A stretch of 64,000 nucleotides of DNA from Gibbula magus (lineage: Eukaryota; Mollusca; Gastropoda; Trochida; Trochidae), in assembly GCA_936450465.1 (NCBI GenBank), contig OW388302.1:14657530-14721529 (forward strand), given 5' to 3'. This document shows, one piece after another, positions 21,672 through 32,866 of the stretch. The first letter of the stretch is position 1. Every line of letters begins with the position of its first letter. The notes under the pieces were generated by a model, which was not told where the DNA came from, ran no database searches, and worked only from the letters and a program-made list of their open reading frames with translations. The translations under genes were made by a program, and so were the position numbers.

Positions 21672-22092
21672 AATAGAGGATATCTGTCTTTTCTTGACTA
21701 ATACCATGTTTATCTCATCGAGTGAGGTAGAAAGGTTATATTTTCACGAGTGGCGCAGCCACGAGTGAAAATATATAACTTTTCTACCTCACGAGATGAG
21801 ATAAACATTGTATTTGTCAAGAATTGACGGATATTCTATTTATTATATGATATTATCCATGTAATTACGACCGAAAAGGGTCGTTTTCACGCCAAGCGGC
21901 CGCAAGGAACAGCCCGTCACCACAATAACACTGTGACGTCATAAGCCAAATCGCCGCGCGAGACCATTGTTTTATGACGTCAAATTATATCAGTCACCGT
22001 TCGCAGTGAAAATATAAGTTATTTTCACTGTAGCTTGATAGACAGTTTACTTCACTGATAAATCCCAGTATTTCACTGTTCGTCATATAATA
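21672..22092. mobile_element. Foldback/palindromic element
   Basis: The left part is a long near-perfect inverted repeat. One arm reads TTTATCTCATCGAGTGAGGTAGAAAGG, and the opposite arm TTTCTACCTCACGAGATGAG...ATAAA, around the central GAGTGGCGCAGCCACGAGTG. The outer arms read GATATCTGTCTTTTCTTGAC and GTCAAGAATTGACGGATATTC. A CG-containing tail follows (GGTCGTTTTCACGCC, TGACGTCATAAG, TATGACGTCAAATTATATC). It interrupts the spacer otherwise shared with gene A, so it is an insertion. A related arm fragment (CTTTCTGCCTCACTTGATGAAATAAACATGG) sits at 26300. Confidence 0.75.
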
Positions 22093-22374
22093 AAAGTCAA
22101 TATTGTCATAAAAACTTGCTTTCATGAGAACTATTGAATTTTCAAAGACGTTAACAAATAAAAGATATGACATAAGCTATGGTTTCTTTGGGACTCGATA
22201 ATTTTAAAGTATGTTCACATGTGTGATCTTAGGTATTTCGTATGATTTTAAGTAAAGTTTGTAATCTTGATATATTTTAAAGATTGATGTCCAAAGCGAG
22301 ATCAGAATAATGATTTGTTGTCAGTTTTGGAAGGCTGTAGTATTTTGAGATGTACCTTTCTTTGGTCACATTCT

Positions 22375-22750
22375 TATTAGGGTTGACTATTGACCATCAA
22401 GCAATAGTCTATTGTGACCTACTATTGCGATAGCGACCTTTTTAAAATCACGTCTATCCAAGTGACAGAACTTGGTGCTAAAACGACAACTCCTGTTGTT
22501 ATTTTAGCTCTCAGTGATCTGTTCGGAGTGCTCCAGCATTTTTCGAATCTGAACGTATCATTTGTGTGCAAATTTTACTTTTAGATTCAAGTAAATAACT
22601 GGATCGAATAAACTATTGACAGTTTTGATAGTCAGCAGTGCTATTGATACTATTGATTGTTTTAAACATTTCTATCAAAAGTATACTATGGACAGAACAA
22701 CTATTGCGATAAATCGATAGTTCGATCTATTGTTACACCCCTAATTCTTG
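22375..22750. mobile_element. Possible MITE (hAT-like ends), low confidence
   Basis: Begins TTAGGGTTGACTATTGACC and ends GTTACACCCCTAATT, with internal repeated CTATTG/CGATAG motifs in both directions. The end matches are only partial and no target duplication is visible. It is part of the insertion absent from the gene A spacer. Confidence 0.4.
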
Positions 22751-23343
22751 CTATCTGATACTGATGGACTCAATAAACCCTTATACTATCCCTCTCTCTA
22801 TAGTAATAGTTTAACTCGGAATTAGTTCTTAAAAGTAGAGTTGAATTTCTAAAGTAGGTTTACATTTCCCTACGTTAACTAGTCCTGTCAATTAGATAAC
22901 TTCAGAAGGAAATGGAATAAACTTGTTACTCTATATTGATTTCTGACAAAGCATAACAGCATTATAAAATATTTATCATACGGCTTTGCACCCAGACAAC
23001 ATATTCATTGATTTTCTCTTTTGCAAATTGGTAGCTTGTTTCTTGACTGTGCTGCATACTAGATTTGGATTGGCTTATTTATCCAAGATACTGAGCATCT
23101 ATTTAAAACTGTTTAATTAAAGAAACCTTTTTTTTAAAAATCAAGAATGAATACATACACTGACAACTTAGTACCTGAAATTACAGTAGTTATTGCATTT
23201 ACCTATTTGATTTGTTTTCCAAAATTGAAAGAGATGAATATTTCATGTGACGTTCTCAATTATCTTTAATACATGAAGTTGAAGTGACTGAACAGTCAGT
23301 TAAGGCTTCTTTTATCGGTTAGTCCCACCCAGTGTGTTCATAG

Positions 23344-23466
23344 AGATTATTAACCAAGAGTGTTTCCGTTTCCATTAATATAATATTTTTGGAATAATAC
23401 ATTATTTTTTGTATTCAAAAATATGATTTTAATGATACGGAAACACACGAGGTTAATAATCTCTTC
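23344..23466. mobile_element. Small inverted-repeat element
   Basis: Arms AGAGATTATTAACC...GTTTCCGTTTCCATTAA and TTAATGATACGGAAACACACGAGGTTAATAATCTCT flank an AT-rich centre, giving a hairpin of about 35 bp per arm. No coding sequence. Probably a small MITE. Confidence 0.65.
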
Positions 23467-24557
23467 ATCATATTATGTCATTATTAAAATATAAGCATGT
23501 TTTTGTGTTATAAGTGATAAGATAATTGACCCAATTTTAGAGGAGTTATATCATAGATGGTACACCAACATGATGGTCATGATATCGTCTGTGAAGTGCC
23601 TAGAAATAGTTCTCAATTAAACAATTTAAGAGCACGATGTGCGTGGTTCTTTCAAAAATCAACAATTGGTCCCCGATTTCTTGTTCATAAATATATTTTG
23701 AAACAGTTTATAAGCATTTATCTAATGATTAAAACGCACTCATTAATCACGTTGCTAGAACAAGGGAAGTAATTCTAGAAATAACATATATAATTTTGTC
23801 TTTCTTTAAAGATCTGATGAAATGATTTTTTTTCAAGAATGACAGATGATTACCTCTACGTATATTGTACATCGGAATCAATTAAGCAGAAAATCGAGAC
23901 AATATACACTTGCAATTGATAATTAAAACGATTTTAATTCGCCCATTTTAACACTAGCGCAATCAGCAGTTCGATTCATTTACTAACTGCTCACTGAGGC
24001 GTGACTGTGATAAGCGACAGAAATTAACAACCAAAATGTGGCGAAATTACGTTGAATTATGACTATCGCCGAAAATCAGATTCCTCCTGATACGTCACAG
24101 AAGGGGCCACACCCCCGCAGACTTTCATTCTGGTCGCCGGGGCTAAATAAGGCGTTTTTTTAAAAAGCTGTATATAAGTAATTTATGGACCGATTTCAGA
24201 AATTTAAAATCGAGCAATTGTCAAATTGACATCCCATTTTAATGAATCCGATTTTGACCATATGTTATTTCATCTATCCTTTAAATGTCTTCAAATGGGC
24301 TAACTGGAAACGAATACGTACATGTATTAAATTCCATGTAATTGGGTTATTATGTGCAGGAATTGTAATTTAATTTAAGATCGCACAGTTCTCTTCCCTT
24401 AAAGGAGAAATAACCCCTAATTGAATTGATAATCAGAATCATATTTATAATAACATGTGTACTTGTATAAACTAGGTTAATCATAACTGACCTACTTATA
24501 ATTAAAACTAGGATAAAAAGAAAGTTTGGAAAGAAGTTAATCAGAAATTGGCATTAC
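23467..24557. other. Intergenic sequence, no gene recognised
   Basis: AT-rich, with a short GC-richer patch near 24080-24150. The 71-codon frame at 23557 has no known motif. I see no RNA gene or clear element. Confidence 0.4.
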
Positions 24558-24632
24558 CCTGTGTGCAGATGTATGTCATCTGGTTGAAGCTGTAGCCTAT
24601 GATACAGCCACATGTAGACTGTCTGCACTCTG
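24558..24632 (-). pseudogene. Inverted fragment of an EB exon (exon 2)
   Basis: On the reverse strand this reads ECRQSTCGCIIGYSFNQ and runs on to the same donor, CAG|GGTAATG-type, as exon 2 of the intact genes. The first third of the exon is missing. It is in the opposite orientation to every other copy and has no partner exons nearby, so it is a relic of an inversion or a mis-copied insertion. Confidence 0.85.
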
Positions 24633-24654
24633 CACAAAATATGTGCTAAATTAG

Positions 24655-25500
24655 TTGCGAATCGACCTTGTTAAGGTAAGCTTAGTTCAATACAAACTTT
24701 GAACATTGATTTGTTTATCAGATAGATACGAAAGCAAACATGACCATATTTTGTTTACGTGTCTTGTTCGTTGAGGTATGTAATTTAAACTCTATTTTCA
24801 TAAAGAGAGAAGCCCATGAAACTTTGCAAGGCTTAAATCAGCCAGTGATATAGAGTGCCACGATTGATGGCTTTCGGGGAAAATCGATGCCATTTTGTCA
24901 AGGGAAAAATGACATCTTTAGCAACAGAGCATTAACTGCAATTGTCCCTCTAAATTAAGGAAGTAGTTTTAGAGGATTGAACGCAAATGAAATATGAACA
25001 TTTGCTCCGAAATCGGTCGTTTACATAAGTGGTTTTTCTTCTTTTCTCTTTTCAATTCATTGATTGGTTCTGTTCAAATAAGCCGTAATCGTTTGTCCGC
25101 CAATGCGGGTTTGTTTTATGAAATGTCTATACCATTCCCTTATAAGTATAGAAGTAGTAGTGAATGCAAAAAGTCTAAAATAAATATCACATTTAATCGA
25201 AAATATCTTGTTAAATGCCAAACCACTTAGTTTATATATACAAATGGATTTAAACGGTAAGTTCAGTAAGTCTTCTCTATGGACTGGGTGACAGGTTTAG
25301 TTCAGTCACATGGAACCAATTAAAAGAAAGTCATACAAACAAATCTTACACAAATAAGTTCCCATGATTAGTGCTACTTGCAGCATAAATTATGAAAGAT
25401 TCATATTACAAGCAGTAAGTTCACCAGATTAATACGATAATCAATCAAAAATAACTAATCAATCTCATGGAAACAATTATGTCTGAGTTGTCGGTTTACT
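24655..25500 (+). repeat. Upstream spacer of a dead gene unit
   Basis: Shares AGCTTAGTTCAATACA, TTGTCAAGGGAAMAAATG, GGTCCCTCTAAATTA-type and GTCTTCTCTATGSACT blocks with 29700-30870 and 17325-17750. It leads directly into the exon-1 relic at 25512. The 78-codon frame at 24994 is not conserved in the other copies. Confidence 0.6.
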
Positions 25501-25511
25501 ATGAATGTTAT

Positions 25512-26231
25512 GTGGACTCCAAGATGAATTGCTTCAAGAAATGCTACTATACTGAGCGTAACTAGAAACCTGACACTCACATATTTTATCTGAATTTTTT
25601 TCGGGGAAGAAATAAGTCGAATCTTGTGTTATAAAATTTATGATAGAGGTGTACCCAATGATGCATGGACGGGGCGGGTGGCAACGAGTAAATTAACGTA
25701 TTACATGTCAAGGACGTAAAACATGATATTAACGTGCACAGGGTCACGTGATCAACACAGGTAACAGGAAAACACATTAAAATTTACGGATAAAAATTAT
25801 TGACTGAATGTAATGTCTCACGAATACAGAACGTGATCGTGCTATGGGTAGGCTGCACGCCGGACAATCCGTTGCTGAAGTTCGATGTAGCCGACAGACA
25901 ATTCAGTAGCTCAGAACCCGTGTGCAACAGACAGGTGTAATTGTGGATCGTCCAGGACGTCCGCGCGTGACGTCACCCCGAGAGGATGGACAAATCAGGT
26001 TACGTCATCTCCGTAATCGATTCGAGACGGTTGCGTCCACGACCAGACACAGAGGTTTGGTGTCACCATCCATTATCAGGAATCCACTGAATTGAACAGT
26101 GTCAGGTTTCTAGTTACGCCCAGTATATAATTTCCGATGTCTCACTTACCAGGATACTTATTGTCGGGTGTAAGCAGCTGATACTGATACGTTGAAGACA
26201 TGGAAGACCGAGTGTTATGTTGCTTACATGA
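25512..26231 (+). pseudogene. Exon-1 relic split by a Tc1-like insertion
   Basis: 25512-25549 encodes VDSKMNCFKKCYY. The frame resumes at 26126-26231 with NFRCLTYQ, then a 12-nt deletion, then TYCRV followed by a TAA stop and the remnant of the exon end. The signal-peptide half is missing: the upstream spacer joins directly to mid-exon. Removing the insertion and one TA restores the homologous order seen in gene B (TCTATAATTTCCG). No exon 2 or 3 follows. Confidence 0.88.
25550..26125 (+). mobile_element. Internally deleted Tc1/mariner-like element with 28-bp TIRs
   Basis: Ends are TACTGAGCGTAACTAGAAAC... on the left and its near-perfect complement ...GTTACGCCCAGTA on the right (one mismatch), flanked by TA duplications (25548-25549 and 26126-26127). 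Inside, 25832-26080 encodes the N-terminal helix-turn-helix part of a Tc1 transposase: AMGRLHAGQSVAEVRCSRQT, one amber stop, then DRPGRPRVTSPREDGQIRL. The catalytic DDE domain is absent, so the copy is non-autonomous. The empty site is known from the paralogous exon. Confidence 0.92.
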
Positions 26232-26284
26232 CCTAATCATAATAAATCAATCATAAATAATCATAAAATAAATATGCGTCACTC

Positions 26285-27295
26285 TTGAAAATATACACTT
26301 TCTGCCTCACTTGATGAAATAAACATGGTATTAGTCAATAAAAAAAAGATACCCTCTGTGAGAAATATTATTAATGATGATGGCAATATACTGACTTTGG
26401 AACAATTGAGCAGTAAATAGGATATACAAGTTGACTTTACATACCAAGGTATTAAGAGAGCTTCGACTGTATATTTAAAACAGAGAAATTTCATTTTCAA
26501 TAATTTAGAAAAATCATATCCTGTCTTACCATACAATGTTTCTAAAATAACAAATAGTAAATATTTTTATAAAGCACTTTGCCAAGTGAGTTTTATTAAA
26601 TCCATGGTCAATTAAAGTGGGAAAGGATATTTAGAAAAGAGCTTCCACAGGATGAATGGGAAAACATTAAGTTGATGGCGAATACATGTAATGACAGTGT
26701 CAATTTGAAATGGATACAGTACAAAATAATTTATAGCATCTTGACAACAAATAACTATTTACATAAGATAGATTGATTCACCTTTGTGTTTGTTTTGTAA
26801 CCAGGTATCTGGGAGTGTTTTATTATTTGATTGTATCCATTCTAAGTGTGGAAAGAGTTGGCGAAATGACTGGAACAGTTGGCAGAAGGAAGTAATGTCC
26901 TAACAACAGAACATATTATTTTGGGTTTTAAAGGGAGGAATAATAATCCACTTAATATAATGTGTTTATTGGTGAAACAAACATATACACTATGAATAGA
27001 AATGGGAAATACCTAATAATAACCAGTCAATTTTGTTTTGCTTTTTGGTCATCTCTCCACACATTATTTTTAGATTTATTAGAAAAGTGAAGTATAAAGC
27101 TTAATAGTGCAGTATATATGTAAGCCTCGCATGGAATTAGATACAGCTGCACCTTTGTTTGTATTTTATAAGAACATCTTGAATATATATAAATTATTTT
27201 CTTTTTATACGTATGTACATTGCATAATGTTAACAACTGATGGGGAAATGCAAATATAAAACCAAAAAAATATGAACAATAAATGTTCTATTCAG
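26285..27295 (+). pseudogene. L1-type LINE ORF2, C-terminal fossil
   Basis: With stops and frameshifts, translation gives KIPSVRNIINDDGNILTLEQ, YQGIKRASTVYLKQ and then IDSPLCLFCNQ...LFDCIHSKC, the zinc-knuckle (zf-RVT) end of L1-like ORF2 proteins. Near 26930 ILFWVLKGG matches the ILFG region, and YVCTLHNVNN...WGNAN near 27215-27250 resembles the 3' end of such elements. 5'-truncated and dead. It follows directly on a scrap of the palindromic element (26270-26330). Confidence 0.75.
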
Positions 27296-27599
27296 TGTAA
27301 AAAACAGAGTCAGATAGAACACTTGAAACTATTGCAAACTCATGTGATTGTCACATCATTGAAATAAACCTTCTATCAGCTTCAGTGACCATTTTCTTTA
27401 TTTTTACTGTACTGCACAGTGGTAAACCTAATCACCGTCTATCATGACAAGTCAATAATGTCATACAAGTTTGCTTTCATAAGTAACATCGGATTTTCAT
27501 AAGCGATAAAAATCATTGTAAATATTTTCAAAGCAATGATTTGTCACTTATTTGTTCACACAATAATGGCCTTCAAAGATCTTCAATGAGTTAAGGAAA

Positions 27600-27802
27600 T
27601 CTGTAATCCAAGAGGCAAGGCACTTCATCCACATTGCACTCAGTCCACGTGGCTGTTTAAATGGGTACCTGAACACGATAGGTATGGACCTTTATGGTCG
27701 CGCGGAGCGCTTAGTAGCGGCACCGAAAGTACAATTCCTTCAGGGTAATAATTGTACCGCCATTGAGCAGTGCTTGCAATGGATATTAGGCGTTAAAATG
27801 TA

Positions 27803-27833
<31 letters not shown>
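27600..27833 (+). mobile_element. SINE-like element with (ATT)n tail
   Basis: Contains AAGGCACTTCATCCACATTGC, CAGTCCACGTGGCTG and AAATGGGTACCTGAACACGA in the order of a widespread metazoan SINE core. It ends GGCGTTAAAATGTATATTATT with a pure (TTA)n tail at 27801-27833. The tRNA-like head is not recognisable. The 108-codon frame through it is spurious. Confidence 0.7.
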
Positions 27834-28423
27834 TCTAATTTAATAATTTATAAACTCTACTCTGAGTATTTAGGTATCGCTACATCAGTCAGATCACTTG
27901 AATTACCTTCGAGCGGCCATTTTAATGTAAATTCAATAAAAATTCCCGTTTGGAAATGGCTTAACCCAACAATGTACATTCGTATTAGAACTCTATTTAT
28001 TGATTCATGAGTAGTATATAGCCATCGGTAACACTTATTTATATTTTTGTGAGAGCAGTTTATTTCTGTAAGAAAATAGTGCTACAGCGCCTTTAATGAC
28101 AAATAATAACACAGGTACTTATTAGATTATCACAATTACTATACCTTTCTGACTGGAAACAATGCATGGTTCAGCAAACGTTAATATCGTTTAGCCTGAC
28201 TCGATAATAAATAATAAAGTACTTGACCTCCTTAAACATGGAAAGGGATCCAGATATCCTGTCAACACTTCTGATAATTGTCCCAAAATAGTTGAAAAGT
28301 GAGCCGCAGAGTAAAATCTTTCTTGCCTAAATTGGGGAGATATGTTTTGTCAGTACAAACCCTTACAAGGATATGAAAATTATTAGAATTCACATTCAAA
28401 TTCTTTCAATGCATAGTTTATAC
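27834..28423. other. Intergenic sequence with one family-A MITE end
   Basis: Mostly unassigned. At 28070-28096 there is one isolated MITE family-A terminus (AGTGCTACAGCGCCTTTAA), followed by TGACAAATAAT as in the flank of the copy at 1473-1822. The rest of the element is missing. Confidence 0.5.
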
Positions 28424-28557
28424 AGTGAGACCTTGTATATCCGGAAACCCATCTATCGGCACGGTAGTATTTCAAATCTTCTCTATTCATTTCTATGCAA
28501 ATAATTCGTTTAACCACACACCTCGCTATATGGACGCTTTTCAACTCTGAGGTAAAC
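28424..28557. mobile_element. Possible pogo/Tigger-type terminus
   Basis: TACAGTGAGACCTTGTATATCCGG resembles the CAGTNNNACCTCG start of Tigger-like elements next to a TA. A GGAAACCC...CCTCGCTATATGGACGC segment follows. No matching right end was found, so only a decayed end can be proposed. Confidence 0.35.
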
Positions 28558-29589
28558 AGAATATTATTTTACCAAGAAAAATGAAACAGTATATGGTTAG
28601 TATATGATAATAATTGTGTATTCTGTTAAACAGAAAAGGAAAGTAGTTCATTTTTTTAGACAGTGATCATGTATAAGCTTTCTTGTTGACTGTGGAACTA
28701 TTTGTCAAACTCATTCAACTATTGGTATAACCTTAAATAATTATGGTACATCAAATAAAATTGCTTGTAATATAACTCTCAAAGATTATGAAATGCAATC
28801 AGGTAATTAGAACTTACCTGAACTTACGTATCTCATTCAGCCACTTCATTATAATACACTGAATCAATAATGTACCATTCCTGAACCCTGTCTCATCAGT
28901 CATGCACATTTTTCTGTGAAAAATAAAAATAATAATATGAGTGAGCGTGTGAAACGGGTACATGTTTTATTTTCGAGAAATGGTTTTCCGCAACATCAGA
29001 TACATCATGACTCAAATCGTTATGATAGAATTGATATTAACGTGTGCGTTTGAAAGATATCCACCAAATTGTTATGATAGTCAGACAGTCAGACACAGTT
29101 ATATGGACTTTGTAGAGATTAGACGAAGAATTTTTTATCCAGTTTCAAACAACATAAAGTCGAAGGCAAATATTTTATGGATGATCAACTTCTTTATTAA
29201 CAATAGCGACGTTTCGGTATAGATCCTTATACCGTTATCAAGCATATGGAAGACATGGTGAAACAGTGTCTTCTACATCACATCAACTTCTAGAATGCCT
29301 CTCAAACAGAACATAAAGTCGCAAATCTCTAAGTTTCAGTTATGCTAGATTTATATGACATAAATCATCTTTTCAAAACTTCTTTAATGTCAATGCAAAT
29401 GTACCCGGAATAGTAGAAACGGCAAACATAAAAAAAGATTCACGGTGAAACAATTATTGCTTGGCAAACGTGATATTTGCACATGGCCTCGTATCGAAAA
29501 TATTAACTCATTAACTATTTACAATCATATGAGCAGTTGAAATAAATATTAGTTTAACAATGTAAACTTTCTTAATACGGGGCAATTAT
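28558..29589. other. Intergenic sequence, no gene recognised
   Basis: The 86-codon frame at 28962-29222 has no signal peptide or known domain. It runs into GACGTTTCGGTATAGATCC...TTATCAAGC, a motif resembling termini of dispersed repeats. I do not support a gene here. Confidence 0.4.
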
Positions 29590-29891
29590 CACAATCCAAG
29601 AATAGATTTCACATTTCACATCTAGTAAAGAAAAGTCCATTTTAAGGGCATTGTTTGTTTAAGAGGGTTCGTCATATTCTTCATAAACTAACTTTTAATG
29701 GCCTACAAACCTTACACTATAAGCATGAAATCATTGTTAAATTAGTTGCCAATCTATTAAGATGAGCTTCGTTCAATACAGACGTCTTTGAACATTGATT
29801 TCTTAATCTATGGATTGACACGAAAGCTCTAACAACATGACTAAATTTTCTTTTTGTGTCATGTTCTTTGTCTTATTTTAAAATATATATC
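29590..29891 (+). repeat. Shared 5' spacer module (dead unit before gene C)
   Basis: Related to 15230-15560 (see there). The module ends where the MITE at 29892 is inserted. Confidence 0.65.
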
Positions 29892-30455
29892 TTAAGGATG
29901 CTCGCTCCTTCCTGTTGAACTTTAAAAACGAAATATGATTAAGTAAAGATTTTTTGTCATTTTTATTTACTTAATGATATTCTACATCATCTATATAATT
30001 TTAAAAAACAAATGAAATAAAGAAAATATGACTTTAGAACCTCTAAAAAGTGGTTTAACAGCATAAATGGCCTAAATTTGACACAAAAAAGGCGGTTTTC
30101 AGGTACATTTTGTGTCAAAGCCTAAAAAAAAAAACCACACTACCATATATATTTTTTTAATGATTTCGGTAGGCGAACATGGACTTTATAACACATCAAA
30201 AGAGGAAAAAAAGTTTAATACTAGAAATGTAGTATTTTAAAGTTTTTAGCACTTTTTTTTCTTCTCATTTTTCCATAGACTCCCATGTTGAAATTGTACT
30301 TCACTCCATTATCTTACAGGCGTCATATCTCGAAAAAAACCCACACTACCCCCTTTTATTAATGCTAATTTTTCAATCATATACTTTGATCTTTTAAAAA
30401 ATACAAGTTAGAAAAAAAGTTTAATACTATAAATTTGAGGAGCGGACATCCTTAA
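29892..30455. mobile_element. TTAA-flanked MITE family D
   Basis: A 564-bp element bounded by TTAA (29892-29895 and 30452-30455), with inverted ends GGATGCTCGCTCCT and AGGAGCGGACATCC. The interior is AT-rich with two related segments of the AAAAAACCMCACTACC and AAAAAAAGTTTAATACTA type. No transposase. It interrupts the spacer that is continuous in the other units. Confidence 0.85.
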
Positions 30456-30459
30456 AAGC

Positions 30460-30897
30460 GGAAAGCCAAAGAAACGTAGCGAGGCTTGCATTAGCCAGTG
30501 ATTGAGATATCCTCGAGGAAAGCCTTGCAGGAAAAGTTTACCCTATTTTGTCAAGGGAACAAATGTCAGGAAGAGAGTATTAACTGCAATGGTCCCTCTA
30601 AATTATAGAAGTAGATAAAGATGATTGAACGCAAATGAAAATCGAAATTTATTCCGAAATTTATCATTTACATAAGCGATTTAAGCGAATTCGCTAAATT
30701 AAAGATGGTATTAAACAGGACTTTATTAAGTCTTCTCTATGCACTTGTTGACTCGTTTGGTGTAGTCGCATGGAACTAATTAACATAAAATCACACAAAC
30801 AAATTTTACAGAAACAACTTCTACTGATTAGTACTTCTGACAACATTAATTATGAAAGATTTAACTTTGGACGTATATTTCTATAGATAATATTGAT
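30460..30897 (+). repeat. 5' flank shared with genes B and C
   Basis: GAGGCTTGCATTAGCCAGTG, AATTAAAGATGGTATTAAACAGG and GTCTTCTCTATGCACTTGTTG match 17325-17750 and 24825-25330. AAATTTTACAGAAACAAC...ATTAATTATGAAAGATTTAAC matches 25345-25420 and, loosely, 36450-36520. Confidence 0.65.
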
Positions 30898-30904
30898 GGT
30901 AATG

Positions 30905-32310
30905 CAGCGTAGAAAACTCCCGCCTGCCCGACCGCCCGAGACGGCCTGTTTTCGAGCCGGACGGTTAACTTTCACAAGTAGCCCGTCCGGTGGTCGGGTA
31001 GATATTTACAAAGGCCAACTGTAATAGTATACTCAAATTGACGCAAATGAAAAAAAAAAAATCCAAAAGAAATAAAGTGTTTCGTCAGGTTTCGTAAGTC
31101 AAATTATCAAATATGACAAAGGGCAAGTTACATTGCTGCCAGCGCATTTGTCTCAGAAGCGATAACCACTCAGGGGAGATAACCAGGACAGCACTCCTTG
31201 CAAGCAGAAAAACGAGGTCAAAATAGGGGTGTTCTGTTACGAATTTTTGTAACGTTGCCTTTGATTGGACAGAAATTCCAAATAAACCAATAGAAAGAAG
31301 GATAACAAAGCTAGAGACACTTATTTTTAGATTTTGACAAATGTGAAGTAAAATGTTGACTTTGTGAAGATAAAAACTTTAGAAGTGTAAATTGCATATT
31401 TATGCAAAGCGCACATGTCTATAAAAAAAATCAATAGGTCAAAGTATCATCCAGCTTCAATAAGCAATATTAATTATAATTTTCTAACAACGAAATCATG
31501 TCTAAATAAATTCGTAAAGGACGCTACCGTCTTACCCGGAAGTAACTTTCGCTACTGGCGTGAAAGATCTCGGAACTCATCAGCTGTGTTTTTTACAGTG
31601 AAATTGATAAGTGACAACATAGTTCATAACTGAACTACCCTATATCTTGAACTTATGTACAAATTTGAGCCATTTAATAGTCTGTTTAATTTTAATTTAT
31701 CCAATTTATGAGAAAATATCGGAGCATGCTGATCGACTTGGCCTATTTTGACAATGTCAATGACGTGTTTAGTGACACAATAACAATTAAATGCCTGCAC
31801 ATGTTTTTCTGAACTAAAGAGGATGAGTCTGAATGTCAATAAAATTTAAGTCACAGTACCGGTAAGAAAGTAAGTAATAATATATTAGATGTCTCCATGA
31901 TAACCATTATTTGTATCAATGTTCACGTCTATGTAAGAGAATTATATTCTGGGAAGAGGACAACGTAAAACATTATAATAAGAGAATGAATTAGTCATTA
32001 AAAATGGCATAAAAATTATCAGTGGTGAGAAAATATACTTTGACATATTTCCTTAGAAAGTGTATGCCTATGATGGAAGATAAGAATGTTTTTCATCCAG
32101 TTGCAGATAGTCACTTCTAATGTTTCATTACTCACAGTTGAATACTGATGGTGTATATTTGAAGGTTTATGCCATTAAATTATTCAGAATCTTAATTTCG
32201 TCATGTCTTTATTGTAAGAACCGGACAGGTAAGTTCTGATCCGGACTGGCAACTTTTTGGAGTTACCAGTCCGGCTGTCTGGCTTGATTTTTTGGGAGTT
32301 TTCTACACTG
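30905..32310. mobile_element. hAT-like non-autonomous element, 1406 bp
   Basis: Inverted ends CAGCGTAGAAAACTCCC and GGGAGTTTTCTACACTG (one mismatch in 17), flanked by a perfect 7-bp direct repeat GGTAATG (30898-30904 and 32311-32317). Subterminal regions carry many CCGGAC/GTCCGG motifs in both directions (for example 30955-30995 and 32222-32285), as expected for transposase-binding repeats. No transposase frame is visible inside. CAG ends and a 7-8-bp duplication suggest the hAT superfamily. It lies in the 5' flank of the pseudogene at 32601. Confidence 0.82.
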
Positions 32311-32600
32311 GGTAATGGCTGAATTAATCAATAAATCAATCGCTTATCGTAGGTAAATGTAAATGGAAACAATCACGGCTATTCTCTAAGTGTACAGTGA
32401 ATAGGCTGATATGATTTGGTGAAGATCACAACGTGGGAACAAGCAGTATAATCAAGACAAGAACTCAGCTTATAGTGAAGAAATTATATCTTTCAGCCAT
32501 TCTTGAAGTTTGCAAGTTTGCCCTGATTTCTTATCTTCGCCGCTGGGCACAACTCAACAGTCCACAGACATTTCCCCAAAAAAATTATTCTGTTTATTTT

Positions 32601-32712
32601 CTGCTCGAATGTCAACCGACTAATAAACAAGTTTTGATCGAGACTTAGTATGGACTCACAGAGGAGTTCCTCATGTGGGATTGTTAGTTAAGCTCATAGA
32701 TGGATTGCTTCC
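32601..32712 (+). pseudogene. Exon-1 pseudogene fragment
   Basis: Reads ECQPTNKQVLIET, then an in-frame TAG, then YGLTEEFLMWDC, further stops and MDCF. It lacks the signal peptide and everything after the first PAN cysteine pair. The break at 32712 leads into about 150 bp of unrelated sequence (ACCCAGGGTTTGATATATGC...GAGCCAATCAAACC), probably an inserted repeat, before a second exon-1 copy. Confidence 0.85.
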
Positions 32713-32866
32713 ATCCTCGGTTACCCAGGGTTTGATATATGCTCCGTTACTCTCAACTATATCACCCATGGGAAATTTCATCAGATAATCATGTACTCAA
32801 ATTACCCGCCCTTGGCCGGCGTGAGCCAATCAAACCGCTACGCAGCTTGGACCCGAGATCACCGAA

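Noticed and set aside
27684..28010. 108-aa gene with an isoleucine run
   Set aside because: The frame is a SINE body followed by its (ATT)n tail.
28962..29222. Small 86-aa gene
   Set aside because: No signal peptide, no known motif, no paralogue in the homologous spacers, and it runs into a dispersed-repeat-like motif.
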